NCBI RefSeq assembly: GCF_900230215.1
Contig: NZ_LT907982.1
Location: 2,604,001 to 2,668,000, forward strand
Length of the DNA stretch: 64,000 bases
From: Jatrophihabitans sp. GAS493
GTDB taxonomy: Bacteria > Actinomycetota > Actinomycetes > Mycobacteriales > Jatrophihabitantaceae
Direction: 5' to 3'
Below are positions 25,871 to 35,097 of the stretch, one piece after another. The notes under the pieces are model-generated. The model did no database searches. It was given only the letters and a program-made list of their open reading frames with translations, and was not told the origin of the DNA. Position 1 is the stretch's first letter. Each line of letters opens with the position of its first letter. Both the position numbers and the translations under genes were made by a program.

Positions 25871-27265
25871 TCACTCCGAGGGGGGCGGCTGCTCCGTGTC
25901 CTTGGGTCCGCTCGTCTCGGAGCGCTCGGTCGGCTCGTCGAGCTGGCGAAGTTCGTCACTGGCCCCGCTGATCTGATCAGCGGACGTGGGGACGTCCAGC
26001 TCGGCCATCGGGTCAGAGCCCACCCGCTCGGCGAATCCCAGTGGGTCGTCGAGGTCCTCAGCGGAGGGGAGCAGGTCAGGGTGGGACCAGAGCTCGTCGC
26101 GGGCACTGAGCCCGTGCTTCTCGGTTACCGCCCACCAGAGTGCCGCGGCCTCTCGCAGTCGACGCGGTCGCATCTCCAACCCGACGAGGGTGGAGAAGGT
26201 CTGCTCGGCCGGGCCGCCGGCCGCGCGCCGCCGCCGCGACGTCTCGCGCAGTGCCGAGGCTCCCGGCATCCGGTCCTGGGCGGCCGCCGCGACGACAGAG
26301 TCGACCCAGCCCTCGACGAGCGCCAGCAGGGTCTCCAGGCGTCGTAACGCCGCCTCCTGGGCCGGTGTGTCGGCTGGCGTGAAGAGTTCGCCGTTGAGGG
26401 CGTTCTGCATGCTCTCGGGGTTGGTCGGGTCGATCTCGCCCATGGCCCGCTGTAGGGCCTCCGGGTCGATGGTGATGCCACGGGCGTAGGCGGCGACCGC
26501 TTCAAGCAGCTGCTGGCGCAGCCAAGGGACGTGGCCGAAGAGGCGCTGATGGGCCGCCTCGCGCAGGGCCAGGTACAGCCGCACCTCCTCGTCCGGGAGT
26601 TCGAGTCCGTCGCCGAACGCGGTGACGTTCTCCGGCAGCAGGACCGCCGTACCCGGCGCGGCCAGCGGCAGGCCGACGTCGGTCGAGCCGATCACCTCCG
26701 CGGCCATACCGGCCAGGCCCTGCCCGACCTGCGCGCCGAACATGAGGCCGCCGAGTTGGGTCATGACTCCAGCCATGGGCCCGGCCGCGGCCAGCGCCTC
26801 GGCCGGAACGGCGGCCGACATGGAGGCAACCACCCGCTCAGCCACCGGGTCGCAGAGCACGCCCCACACGTTCAGGGTCTTCTCGATCCACTCGACCCGG
26901 GTCCAGGCCTCGGTGGTGGTGATGCCGGAGGGGAGATCGGTGACGGCATCGAGCCAGACATCGGCCAGACGTAGTGCGTCGGTTACCTCGCGCCGCTCGG
27001 CGTCGGTGACGGCTCGGTAGTTCGCGGCGATGGTGGAGATGGCGATCTGGCGGGCCAGGTCCCAGTTGACCGGTCCACCGCTCCAGGAGAGCAACTTCTG
27101 AAGTTCCGCGAAGAGCGGAATCTTGCCGGCGAGGTCATCGCCGCCGCTACCGCCACCGCCGATGCCGCCGCCACCGATACCGCCGCCACCGATACCGCCA
27201 AAGCCGAACCCGCCGCCGGAGCCGCCGGGTGGGTTGTTGGGTCCGAATCCGAAGGGAATGCTCAT
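25871..27265 (-). CDS. DUF2342 zinc-dependent metalloprotease-like protein
   Basis: A 464-residue protein of the DUF2342 family, annotated in actinobacteria as a putative zinc hydrolase or F420-associated protein. After a Gly-rich N-terminus with repeated GIGGG units (about 15-45), the helical domain carries REAAHQRLFGHVPWLRQQ, with the paired histidines typical of the family instead of HExxH. The C-terminus (about 415-464) is acidic. No signal peptide is visible. It converges with the YgjP-type gene and lies just before the PDZ-Lon gene, as in mycobacteria. Confidence 0.85.
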   Translation of the reverse strand: MSIPFGFGPNNPPGGSGGGFGFGGIGGGGIGGGGIGGGGSGGDDLAGKIPLFAELQKLLSWSGGPVNWDLARQIAISTIAANYRAVTDAERREVTDALRLADVWLDAVTDLPSGITTTEAWTRVEWIEKTLNVWGVLCDPVAERVVASMSAAVPAEALAAAGPMAGVMTQLGGLMFGAQVGQGLAGMAAEVIGSTDVGLPLAAPGTAVLLPENVTAFGDGLELPDEEVRLYLALREAAHQRLFGHVPWLRQQLLEAVAAYARGITIDPEALQRAMGEIDPTNPESMQNALNGELFTPADTPAQEAALRRLETLLALVEGWVDSVVAAAAQDRMPGASALRETSRRRRAAGGPAEQTFSTLVGLEMRPRRLREAAALWWAVTEKHGLSARDELWSHPDLLPSAEDLDDPLGFAERVGSDPMAELDVPTSADQISGASDELRQLDEPTERSETSGPKDTEQPPPSE

Positions 27266-27504
27266 CGTCGACCTCGTTCTGCTGTGGGTGGGCGCGGACT
27301 GACGGTGGCAGCAATCGCCGCCGTGGCAGCCCGTCGGGGTCCAGGTTCGCCTGGGCTTCGCAGCGTGGTGATCGTCGCGAATTGGGCTGCGAAGAGACCG
27401 GCTGGGCGCCGCGCGTAACTTTCTCGTCTCACGTTAGTGCCAACGCACCGCAGATTGAATGCGTGCCTGAGGCGTTGCGCCAGCAGCGAACGCCTCCGCA
27501 GCGG
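27266..27504. other. Divergent intergenic region
   Basis: About 240 bp between the DUF2342 start and the next plus-strand gene hold no supported ORF. It must contain the DUF2342 promoter, but no clear box was found. Confidence 0.5.
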
Positions 27505-27517
27505 TAGCGTCGCCGGG
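27505..27517 (+). promoter_or_regulatory. Leaderless promoter of a small membrane protein gene
   Basis: TAGCGT (27505-27510) is seven nucleotides before the GTG at 27518. Confidence 0.45.
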
Positions 27518-27853
27518 GTGAGCGGTCTCGTCGAGCGGCTGTCGGGGGAGTACGCATGGGCCATCTGGCTCGCGGCTCCGCTGCTCATTACCCTGTTTGC
27601 CTCGCTGTGGATGTGGTGGCGCGGACGGGCCCGTGGTGTTCCCGCCGCGGGCTCAGCCATCAAGGCTCATCACAGATACCTGGATACCCTCAGCGCTGTC
27701 GCAGCCAGCACGGCACAGCCGAGTCGGCCGGCCGCGTACTCAGCAGCGTGGTCGCCCACTGAGCCCGAAGCGGCGTCTGACGAACCGGCCGAGGATGGTC
27801 CCGACGGGCTGGAGGAGCCTGCGAAACAGGAGACCCTGGAGTCTTCCAGCTAG
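27518..27853 (+). CDS. Small membrane protein, unknown
   Basis: 111 residues from GTG 27518: one transmembrane helix (about 14-34, WAIWLAAPLLITLFASLWMWW), a basic RGRARG patch, then a cytoplasmic tail rich in Pro, Glu and Ala. The start is supported by a -10 box seven nucleotides upstream, and an upstream in-frame start adds Arg-rich noise. It stands between the DUF2342 and PDZ-Lon genes. No family recognised. Confidence 0.7.
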   Translation: MSGLVERLSGEYAWAIWLAAPLLITLFASLWMWWRGRARGVPAAGSAIKAHHRYLDTLSAVAASTAQPSRPAAYSAAWSPTEPEAASDEPAEDGPDGLEEPAKQETLESSS

Positions 27854-27862
27854 GGTGCTGGG
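27851..27862 (+). promoter_or_regulatory. Leaderless promoter of the PDZ-Lon gene
   Basis: TAGGGT (27851-27856), which overlaps the stop of the small membrane protein gene, lies six nucleotides before the GTG at 27863. Confidence 0.5.
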
Positions 27863-28894
27863 GTGAGTCGTCGTACTAAAACCCTGGTCACCAGCGCTGT
27901 TCTCGTCATTCTTCTCGGATTCGTGGCGTTCACGCTGCCTGTCCCATACGTGATTCTGAGCCCGGGACCGACGCTCAACACCCTCGGTACCGACAACAGC
28001 GGAGCGCAGATCATCGTGCTCAACGGTCGTCAGGCCAAGGCCACCACCGGTCATCTGAACCTCACCACGGTGAGCGAACAGTCGCAGCGGATTACTTCGG
28101 TGCAGGCGCTCATCGGTTGGCTGAAGGACGATCAGGTGGTGGTTCCGCGGGCATCGATCTTCCCGCCTGGGCAGTCGCAGCAGCAGGTCGATCAGCAGAA
28201 CACCCAGGACTTCAGCCAGTCCCAGGATTCGGCCACCGCCGCCGCGGCCTGTGAACTCGGCTACCCGAAGAGCTTCGGTGTCTCCAGCGTGGACTCCACG
28301 CTCGGGGCGGCCGGGCAGCTGAAGAGCGGCGACAAGTTCGTCTCGGTCGACGGGGTGCCGGTGGCGACCCCGGAGGCGCTCTCAGCGGCGCTGAAGACCA
28401 AGAAGGCCGGGGACGTGGTGACCGTCGTGGTCGATCGAAACGGCGTTCAGCAGACAGCCAAGGTCAAGCTGGGCCCACCGGCGGCCGGCGGCACGGTCCC
28501 TCGTCTCGGTGTCGTGGTGACACAGGGCTGCCTCTTCCCGTTCGGCGTCGACCTCGGCTTGGGCAATCAGATCGGCGGCCCATCGGCGGGTCTGATGTTC
28601 GCCCTGGGCATCATGGACAAGGTCGGCACGGCCGATCTCACCAACGGAAAATTCATCGCCGGCACCGGCGAGATCAGCCCGGACGGGACGGTCGGGCCGA
28701 TCGGCGGTATCGCGCTGAAGATGATCGCCGCCCGCCGGGCCGGAGCCACCGTCTTCCTCGCTCCGGCCGGAAACTGCTCGGATGTGAAGGGCAATATCCC
28801 CGACGGCCTCAACGTGGTGAAGGTCGAGACGCTGCACGGCGCGGTACAGGACCTCAAGGCGCTGCAGGAGGGGCAGCCGGTTCCGCATTGCTGA
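27863..28894 (+). CDS. PDZ-domain Lon-like membrane protease
   Basis: 343 residues with one N-terminal transmembrane helix (about 9-27), a PDZ domain (about 145-210, including KSGDKFVSVDGVPV) and a C-terminal S16/Lon proteolytic domain facing outward. The catalytic Ser is in GGPSAGLMFALG and the Lys in GGIALKMIAARRAG. This is the YlbL/Rv3194c-type family. Its stop codon lies in the first of three 18-bp tandem repeats. It is followed by the PPA1309-type gene on the opposite strand. Confidence 0.9.
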   Translation: MSRRTKTLVTSAVLVILLGFVAFTLPVPYVILSPGPTLNTLGTDNSGAQIIVLNGRQAKATTGHLNLTTVSEQSQRITSVQALIGWLKDDQVVVPRASIFPPGQSQQQVDQQNTQDFSQSQDSATAAAACELGYPKSFGVSSVDSTLGAAGQLKSGDKFVSVDGVPVATPEALSAALKTKKAGDVVTVVVDRNGVQQTAKVKLGPPAAGGTVPRLGVVVTQGCLFPFGVDLGLGNQIGGPSAGLMFALGIMDKVGTADLTNGKFIAGTGEISPDGTVGPIGGIALKMIAARRAGATVFLAPAGNCSDVKGNIPDGLNVVKVETLHGAVQDLKALQEGQPVPHC

Positions 28895-28942
28895 GCGACC
28901 CGCATTTGCTGAGCGACCCGAATTTGCTGAGCGACCCGAGTT
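28889..28942. repeat. 18-bp tandem repeat carrying the stop codon, 3 copies
   Basis: Three units (28889-28906, 28907-28924, 28925-28942) share TGCTGAGCGACCCG and differ in one or two of the last four bases. The first contains the TGA of the PDZ-Lon gene. Because 18 is divisible by 3, each copy places another TGA in the same frame. Confidence 0.85.
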
Positions 28943-28957
28943 TGCCGGCCTGACGCG

Positions 28958-29527
28958 CTACTCCGCGAAGGTGGCGAGCAATGCCTCGACCAGGTTCGGC
29001 GCGAGTGTCTGACCGGTGAGCAGGTCCTCTTCGGCGTCCGCCCCGTCGGCCCCACCCGCTGAGGGGCGGAGCCGGAGCATCGAGGAGGCGGTGCCATCGC
29101 GCAGCACGGCGACCACGAGGCGAGCCTCCCGTCGTTGCGGGTGCTCGAGTACCGCGGTGGCGATGGCGTCGTCACTGAACCCGGCGTCGGCCTCCGGGGG
29201 CAGGAAGACGATCTCCTGGGAGAGCGCGCAGCCCAGAATGGACTCCGGCCAGCCGATCTGGGCCAGCATCTGCTCGATATCACCGGTCGGCAGATCCTCC
29301 TGCTCGATCGGGGTGAGCGCATCCGGGGCGATCTCGTCGCCCTCGGTGAGGCCGAGACTCGTCGCCGCGCCGGCGTCGGAGGCGACGAGCTCCCGTGTCG
29401 CGACCATCGCGAAGAGGCGGGGCACCTGATCCCATCCAGCGGTCGATACATGATTTTCGATTTCGGCAGCGAGCGAGTCGAGCTGCCACTGGGCAGAGGT
29501 CACCTCCCCATCATTGCCTATGCCCAC
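28958..29527 (-). CDS. PPA1309-family conserved hypothetical protein
   Basis: A 189-residue cytosolic protein with the family's conserved WDQVPRLFAMVATREL, IGWPESILGCALSQEIVFLPP and ARLVVAVLRDG blocks. The family is restricted to actinobacteria and usually sits between the PDZ-Lon and UPF0182 genes, as here. The function is unknown. It converges with the PDZ-Lon gene and diverges from UPF0182. Confidence 0.83.
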   Translation of the reverse strand: MGIGNDGEVTSAQWQLDSLAAEIENHVSTAGWDQVPRLFAMVATRELVASDAGAATSLGLTEGDEIAPDALTPIEQEDLPTGDIEQMLAQIGWPESILGCALSQEIVFLPPEADAGFSDDAIATAVLEHPQRREARLVVAVLRDGTASSMLRLRPSAGGADGADAEEDLLTGQTLAPNLVEALLATFAE

Positions 29528-29649
29528 TCAAATGCTGTGCTCAGCTCGGTGATCCGGCGCACGGAACCTCGTTGTCACTGGGTACGTTGTCCTAGCTAGC
29601 AGGCATCCGAGTGCGGAGCCTCTGCAGTGACTATGAAGGAGCAATGCCC

Positions 29650-32649
29650 GTGGTAATGCGGCCGCCGATCCCCGCCGTCTCGCTGTCGCGTCGAGGCAAG
29701 ATCATCATCTCGGTAGTGGTGCTGGTATTCCTGCTCCTCACCCTCGCGAACTCCTTCGTCGGGGTGTACATCGACTGGCTCTGGTTCGGTGAAGTCGGGT
29801 ATCGCAGCGTCTACAAGAAGATCTTCTTCACCCGGGCGACCCTGGTGGTCGTCTTCGGGCTGCTGATGGCGGCCGCGATTGCCGCGAACCTGATCATCAC
29901 CTATGTGCTGCGCCCGCCGTTTCGTCCGATGTCGGCTGAGCAGCAGAACCTCGAGCGTTACCGGGTGATCCTGGAATCGCGCAAGAAGCTGGCTTTCACA
30001 GTCGTGGTGGTCCTCGCCGGTCTAGCCGCCGGGCTGTCGGCGCAGTCGAACTGGCAGGCGTGGCTGCTCTGGCGCAACGGTGGCAGCTTCGGGATCAAGG
30101 ATCCGCAGTTCGGCAAAGACATCTCATTCTTCGCCTTCGACTACCCGATATTCCGGATTCTGCTCGGCTTCGGCTTCAGCATGGTGATCTTCTCGCTGCT
30201 CCTCGCGATTGCCCTGCACTACCTCTTCGGCTCCATCCGATTGCAGACGCCGGGGCAGAAGATCTCGATCGCCGCGCGTCGGCACATCACGGTGCTCGTC
30301 TTCATCTTCATCCTGCTGAAGGCGGTCGGCTACTGGCTGGACCGCTACGGCCTGGTCTACTCCGACCGCGGCAAGGTCACCGGCGCTTCGTACACCGATG
30401 TGAACGCCTCCCTTCCGGCCAAGACGATTCTCTTCTGGATCGCCATCATTCTCGCCGGCCTGGTCTTCGCCAGTATCTGGCTCAAGAGCGCTCGTCTGCC
30501 CGCCATCTCCTTCGTGGTGCTGCTGATCCTGAGCATTGTCATCAACGGCATCTACCCGGCACTCGTGCAGCAATTCACGGTGAAGCCGAACGCCAGTGAC
30601 AAGGAGGCGGTCTATATCGAGCGAAATATCCAGGCGACAAGACAGGCCTACGGCGTCGTTACAAATACCGCCAGCGATCCGAACGGGACGGTCACCTACA
30701 GCTCCTTCGACCCCTCTTCTGATCCGTCGACCGACTCGATCGTCGCCACCGACCCGACGGTGAGCAACATCCGCATCCTCGACCCGAACATCGTGTCGTC
30801 CACCTTCGCGGCGACGCAGCAGCTGCAGAACTACTACGGCTTCCCGGGGAAGTTGGATATCGACCGTTACACGCTGACCGATCCGACCAGTGGAAAGGTC
30901 TCCACCCGTGACTACGTGGTGGGCGTACGTGAGCTGGATACCGAGAACCTGACCGGCAACCAGGCGAACTGGATCAACAAGCGCACGGTGTACACCCACG
31001 GTTACGGGTTCGTCGCCGCGGCCGCCGATCAGGACATCACCAACTTCCCGACGACGTACACCGAGAAGGACATCCCATCAACCGGGCCGTTGAACCTGAA
31101 GGTTCCGCAGGTCTACTACGGCGAGCTCGGCACCGACTACGTCGTCGTCGGCGCCAAGGGCGACCACGAGTCGGACGGCAAGGGGTCGACCTCGACCTAC
31201 ACCGGCACCGGGGGAATTCCGCTGGACAACTTCCTCACCCGGCTGGCCTTCGCCTCGAAGTACAAGGAGACGAACTTCCTGCTCAACGACGCGGTCACCT
31301 CGCCCAATGCCAAGGTGATGATCGTTCGTGATCCGCGGGCCCGGGTGCAGAAGGCGGCCCCGTTCCTGAAGGTGGACGGCGATCCGTATCCGGTGGTCGA
31401 CAGCGTGACCGGCCACATCGTCTGGATGGTCGACGCCTACACGACGATGGCGGCGTACCCCTATTCGGAGAAGGAGTCGCTGGCCTCGCTGACCTCGGAT
31501 TCCCTGACGACAGCGGACAAGACGGCTGCGCAGCCCGATGATCAGGTGAACTACATCCGCAACTCGGTGAAGGCCACGGTGGACGCCTTCGACGGCACCG
31601 TCAAGCTGTACCAGTGGGACAACACCGACCCGCTGATCAAGGCTTGGAGCAAGTCATTCCCAGGTCTGATCCAGCCCAAGACGGCGATGCCGCCGCAGCT
31701 GGTTGCCCACGTGCGGTATCCACAGGATCTCTTCGAGGCTCAGCGGGCGGTCCTGCAGCAGTATCACGTGGATGACCCGGTCGAGTTCTACAACCAGCTC
31801 GACAAGTGGACTGTGCCGGCTGACCCGGCCAGCCCGGACAACACCGCCAACCAGCCTCCGTACTACGTCCTCGCCGCGTCCCCGACCGACAGGCAGGACA
31901 CCGCGGCGGCGCCGGAGTTCCAGCTGACCACGCCGATGAAGGTGAATGGCCGCCCGTACTTGGCGGCCTACATATCGGTGAACAGTGATCCGGGTAAGAA
32001 CTACGGCAAGATCAGCGTGCTTCGATTGCCCAGCGGGTCGTCGGTGAACGGCCCGGAACAGGTGTATGCGACGTTCAACGCGAACGCCGTTATCTCCAAG
32101 GACATCTCCCTGCTCAGCGGTAACGGCTCGACGCCACTGCACGGGAATCTGCTGACGCTGCCAGTGGGTGATTCGTTCCTCTACGTCGAACCCCTCTACG
32201 TAAAGGGGGTCAGTGCGAACGCCTTCCCGATCCTGCAGCGGGTACTGGTGGAGTACGGCGGGAAGATCGGTTACGGGACGACGCTGGCCATGGCGTTGAT
32301 GAACCTCAATGAGCCGGTGGTGGGTCAGGGGATCGGGGCCGCGGGGACGACGACGAGCCCGCCGACCACATCGCCGCCATCCACTTCGGCCGCGCCGACC
32401 ACGGTGCCGCCGGCCGGCTCCGCGTCGATCGATTCGATTCTGACTCAGCTCGACACGGCATTCGCGGATCTGCAGGGTGCGTACAAGAGTGGGAACCTGT
32501 CGCAGATCGGCCTGTACCAGCAGCAGATCGCCCAGCTGACGCAGGAGTACCTGGCGGCTCGGGGGACGCCGGCGCCGGCTAGTTCGAAGGCGCCATCGGG
32601 GTCGTCCCCGACCTCGTCGGCACCGACTTCGGCGTCGAAGACTCCCTAG
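29650..32649 (+). CDS. UPF0182 polytopic membrane protein
   Basis: About 1000 residues. Seven predicted transmembrane helices lie in the first 320 residues, followed by a large extracytoplasmic domain (about 330-920) and a Ser/Thr/Ala/Pro-rich tail with a short helical segment. It belongs to UPF0182/COG1615 (M. tuberculosis Rv3193c); the VDWLWFGEVGYRSVY-like segment is typical. The GTG at 29650 is preferred because AAGGAG is eight nucleotides upstream; ATG 29644 and GTG 29611 are alternatives. The function is unknown. The initiator tRNA gene follows. Confidence 0.9.
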   Translation: MVMRPPIPAVSLSRRGKIIISVVVLVFLLLTLANSFVGVYIDWLWFGEVGYRSVYKKIFFTRATLVVVFGLLMAAAIAANLIITYVLRPPFRPMSAEQQNLERYRVILESRKKLAFTVVVVLAGLAAGLSAQSNWQAWLLWRNGGSFGIKDPQFGKDISFFAFDYPIFRILLGFGFSMVIFSLLLAIALHYLFGSIRLQTPGQKISIAARRHITVLVFIFILLKAVGYWLDRYGLVYSDRGKVTGASYTDVNASLPAKTILFWIAIILAGLVFASIWLKSARLPAISFVVLLILSIVINGIYPALVQQFTVKPNASDKEAVYIERNIQATRQAYGVVTNTASDPNGTVTYSSFDPSSDPSTDSIVATDPTVSNIRILDPNIVSSTFAATQQLQNYYGFPGKLDIDRYTLTDPTSGKVSTRDYVVGVRELDTENLTGNQANWINKRTVYTHGYGFVAAAADQDITNFPTTYTEKDIPSTGPLNLKVPQVYYGELGTDYVVVGAKGDHESDGKGSTSTYTGTGGIPLDNFLTRLAFASKYKETNFLLNDAVTSPNAKVMIVRDPRARVQKAAPFLKVDGDPYPVVDSVTGHIVWMVDAYTTMAAYPYSEKESLASLTSDSLTTADKTAAQPDDQVNYIRNSVKATVDAFDGTVKLYQWDNTDPLIKAWSKSFPGLIQPKTAMPPQLVAHVRYPQDLFEAQRAVLQQYHVDDPVEFYNQLDKWTVPADPASPDNTANQPPYYVLAASPTDRQDTAAAPEFQLTTPMKVNGRPYLAAYISVNSDPGKNYGKISVLRLPSGSSVNGPEQVYATFNANAVISKDISLLSGNGSTPLHGNLLTLPVGDSFLYVEPLYVKGVSANAFPILQRVLVEYGGKIGYGTTLAMALMNLNEPVVGQGIGAAGTTTSPPTTSPPSTSAAPTTVPPAGSASIDSILTQLDTAFADLQGAYKSGNLSQIGLYQQQIAQLTQEYLAARGTPAPASSKAPSGSSPTSSAPTSASKTP

Positions 32650-32749
32650 CTGTAGTCGCCGGCCCCGTCCCCGGCTGGCCTCTTCCTGAGAGGTCAGCCG
32701 GGGAGTGGTCAGCGCGGCCTCAGGGGTAGGGTAGAGTTCTAATTACCGA

Positions 32750-32823
32750 CGCGGGGTGGAGCAGCTCGGTAGCTCGCTGGGCTCATAACCCAGAGGTCAC
32801 AGGTTCAAATCCTGTCCCCGCTA
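32750..32823 (+). tRNA. metT: Initiator tRNA-Met (CAT)
   Basis: A complete 74-nt cloverleaf: acceptor CGCGGGG with CCCCGCT, anticodon loop CTCATAA, and T arm ACAGG-TTCAAAT-CCTGT. Three G-C pairs in the anticodon stem (GGG/CCC) and the unpaired C1-U72 mark it as the initiator. The CCA end is not encoded. Its 3' part is the attachment site of the element that follows. Confidence 0.97.
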
Positions 32824-32825
32824 CA
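32781..32825 (+). repeat. attL-like 45-bp direct repeat in tRNA-Met
   Basis: Positions 32781-32825, from the anticodon loop to the discriminator and two bases beyond, are repeated perfectly at 36252-36296 in the same orientation. This is the usual footprint of a tyrosine integrase acting at a tRNA 3' end. Confidence 0.9.
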
Positions 32826-32830
32826 ACGAA

Positions 32831-32864
32831 GAAGCCCGATCCCGCAAGGGGTCGGGCTTCTTGC
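32831..32864 (+). terminator. Terminator of tRNA-Met
   Basis: GAAGCCCGATCCC pairs with GGGGTCGGGCTTC across a short GCAA loop, followed by TTGC. It starts seven nucleotides after the tRNA and also faces the 3' end of the integrase remnant. Confidence 0.75.
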
Positions 32865-32891
32865 ATGTTCGACATCGAAGGCTCGAAGCGG

Positions 32892-33480
32892 CTAACTGTG
32901 ACCAGATTCGTGACCAGACTCTGGTTCCGCGGGAGCGGGTTCGGGCGATGACGTGATCAGGTTGCCCAGCATCTGAGCCATCGATCGATCCAGCCCAACT
33001 GAGCGGTGGGTGTAGATCTGCAGGGTCACGGCCATGTTCGCGTGACCGATCCGGTCACTCACGAGCTTCGGGTCAACCCCGGCGTTCATCGCGAGCGTGG
33101 CACACGTGTGTCGTACGTCGTGCAGACGTATGCGAGGTACGCCGGCTAGGTCGATCACTCGGTTGAATCTGCTGGTGACGGTGTCGGGGTGGATGCGCCG
33201 GCCATCGGGCCAGACCATCAGGTATCCAGTGTTTGCATGATCTCGACCAAACGCGGCTTGCTCTTCATCGAGCGTCAGCAGGAGTGCCCTCAGGCCGGCG
33301 ACAGTCGTGTCCAGAGCTATTTCGCGCTCGCTGGCATGGGTTTACCATCCGAATCATGGGCCTGCCCGCGAAGAACAACGCGGGCGTCCCAGACCCGGAG
33401 AAGGCCCTCGTCGAGGTCAACTTGCGCCCGATGTAATCCGGCCAGCTCCGATCGCCGCATTCCCGTGGTCGCCGCGGGGA
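32892..33480 (-). pseudogene. Tyrosine integrase, frameshifted remnant
   Basis: The C-terminal catalytic domain is readable in two frames. Upstream (about 33480-33330): ATTGMRRSELAGLHRAQVD, with catalytic Arg I, running into DSDGKPM and then a stop. After a frame change near 33320 the reading continues as SEREIALDTTVAGLRALLL and GRDHANTGYLMVWPDG, then LHDVRHTCATLAMN (His-x-x-Arg) and IGHANMAVTLQIYTH (His and Tyr nucleophile). The N-terminal arm-binding and core-binding domains are missing. The catalytic set survives but is split, so it is probably inactive. The intact 3' ORF is 32892-33218. Confidence 0.88.
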
Positions 33481-33633
33481 GTTCGGGTACTCCTGGGCCG
33501 AGATCGGCGCCACACGCCAAGGCGCACAACAACGCCGGGTAAAGCCGCCTGAGCGGACGACAGCACGGACGCTCTTCGTTTGTGCGGCATGTCTGGTCCA
33601 CCTGGCCAGCTGCCCGCGTGCCATGCTTCGTCG

Positions 33634-33816
33634 ATGAGCCCGGACCAGTCGGACATCAGAACCCGAAGCAATCGCCGATCTGCCACCTGGCAGTCCATCG
33701 TGGCGGTCTGCTTCGCTATAGCGGCGGTCAGCTTCGTCATCGCTGGTGAATGGGTCGGTGTTGCCTTGGATGTCCTCGCCGCTGTCGCGTTTGGAAGTGC
33801 AGCAGTCCTTAGCTAA
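33634..33816 (+). CDS. Small two-helix membrane protein, doubtful
   Basis: 60 residues from ATG 33634: a polar basic N-terminus, then two hydrophobic segments (about 20-38 and 43-60) with GEW between them. No ribosome-binding site is evident and no homology is recognised. It lies just upstream of the integrase remnant, so it could be a real small membrane gene of the element or chance. Confidence 0.35.
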   Translation: MSPDQSDIRTRSNRRSATWQSIVAVCFAIAAVSFVIAGEWVGVALDVLAAVAFGSAAVLS

Positions 33817-33961
33817 AGATCGGGCCGAAGGAGCTAGGGCAACCGCTGCATGCCTGATAGCAAGGGTGCGCCTGGACCGCGCGCACCATGCGGCATGAGC
33901 GGACGTCCGGCTAACGACGGTACGAGCAATGGCGCATCGACTCCGTCCATCAGGGTCGGCC

Positions 33962-34753
33962 TCAAGAGCTGAGCACTTGCTCCAGCTGCGCAGCTATGGC
34001 CGTCATGCCTTCCGCGTTCGGGTGGAACGAGCCACCGGTCTGCTCGAGGACTTGATGAAACGGTTGTACCCAGGGCTCCGTAGATCCAAGTGCATGCTCG
34101 ACGCTCAGAGCTGAAGCGCGGATCAATTCGGCTCCCGTTCTGGTTGCCGCGTCCCGGAAGACCCGGCCAATGGCGTTCTGGATGGTGCGGAACTGGTCCA
34201 GCTCTTCCTGGGAGAAGGAGACTGCGCTAGCCGATCCCGCATCGAGCACGGTCAGGTAGTCGACGAGCAGCACCCGAGCCTTCGGGGCTTGCACGCGCGC
34301 CTTCTCGATCACGGTTACGAGACCGTCGGTCGCCCGCTCGATTGCGTGCTCAGTCGGTAGCGGGACGCCATTGGAGTACTCGGTACCCATCATCGCCACG
34401 ATCGGGGCACCCGGATCGGCACGGAGCCAGGAGAAGTAGAGCATCGCTCCGATGAACTGGAGATCGTTCCCGCCCGCGGTGATTGTCACCACGTCGGCGT
34501 CCCGTGGAATCCCGTCCGTCTGGGGCGGAAAGGTGATGCCTCCGAGCGTCTGCTGGGGTGTGTCGAGCACGTTCGCTGTCGTGGCGCCGGAGACCGTGAG
34601 ATCGACCAGACGCGCACCAAGCCGCTCTGCGAGCTGGTGAGCGTAGTTCTTTTCCGAGCGCATCGCGGCCACGTCGGCAACGGGCTCGATACCGGGTCCG
34701 GCCGCGAACGAACTCCCGAGGGACACGATGAGCCGGATTGACGCCACCACCAC
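33962..34753 (-). CDS. SGNH/GDSL-family hydrolase
   Basis: A 263-residue SGNH hydrolase with block I SLGSSFAAGPG (nucleophile Ser; GDS replaced by GSS), block II Gly in LTVSGATTANV, block III GGNDLQF with the oxyanion Asn, and block V SFHPNAEGM with the catalytic His. No signal peptide is visible, so an intracellular esterase is inferred. It is cargo of the tRNA-linked element. GTG start at 34753, with two more GTG codons directly after it. The substrate is unknown. Confidence 0.85.
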   Translation of the reverse strand: MVVASIRLIVSLGSSFAAGPGIEPVADVAAMRSEKNYAHQLAERLGARLVDLTVSGATTANVLDTPQQTLGGITFPPQTDGIPRDADVVTITAGGNDLQFIGAMLYFSWLRADPGAPIVAMMGTEYSNGVPLPTEHAIERATDGLVTVIEKARVQAPKARVLLVDYLTVLDAGSASAVSFSQEELDQFRTIQNAIGRVFRDAATRTGAELIRASALSVEHALGSTEPWVQPFHQVLEQTGGSFHPNAEGMTAIAAQLEQVLSS

Positions 34754-35097
34754 ATTCTGTCACCGCTGACCTCGGCCGACGGCCTGGCGACTTCACGCTC
34801 ATCGGCAGATCCGGTCGTCGCCCGCGCGGTAGATTGACGGTTGCGACGAATCCTGGCCAACCCCTGGCACATCGACGGATCAACCGGGTTTCGGGTGTGC
34901 TACATAGTGCTCTGGAACCTCGTAAGCGTCCATTTATGAACTCGGAATGTTCCAGGTCGACGAGTCTCAAATTTCAGTCTCATCCAGGGCCGAACGGCCC
35001 AGTGCAAGCCCGTTCGCGTCGCCGGGCCAGCCCCGGAATCGCTGGGGTCAGACGCAGGTGGACGCTCGCGTCCAGAACTCGAAATCGTGAGATGCCG
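34754..35097. other. Gene-free stretch inside the element
   Basis: 344 bp without a supported gene; the ORFs crossing it show no family resemblance. It contains one copy of a 21-bp repeat (34939-34959) whose second copy lies at 36077-36097 upstream of another gene of the element. Confidence 0.5.
34939..34959. repeat. 21-bp direct repeat, copy 1
   Basis: AACTCGGAATGTTCCAGGTC plus G. It is 20/21 identical to 36077-36097 in the same orientation and lies 186 bp upstream of the SGNH gene on the minus strand. Confidence 0.75.

Noticed and set aside
28889-28942. Rho-independent terminator after the PDZ-Lon gene
   Set aside because: The units are direct repeats and do not form a strong hairpin with a U-run.
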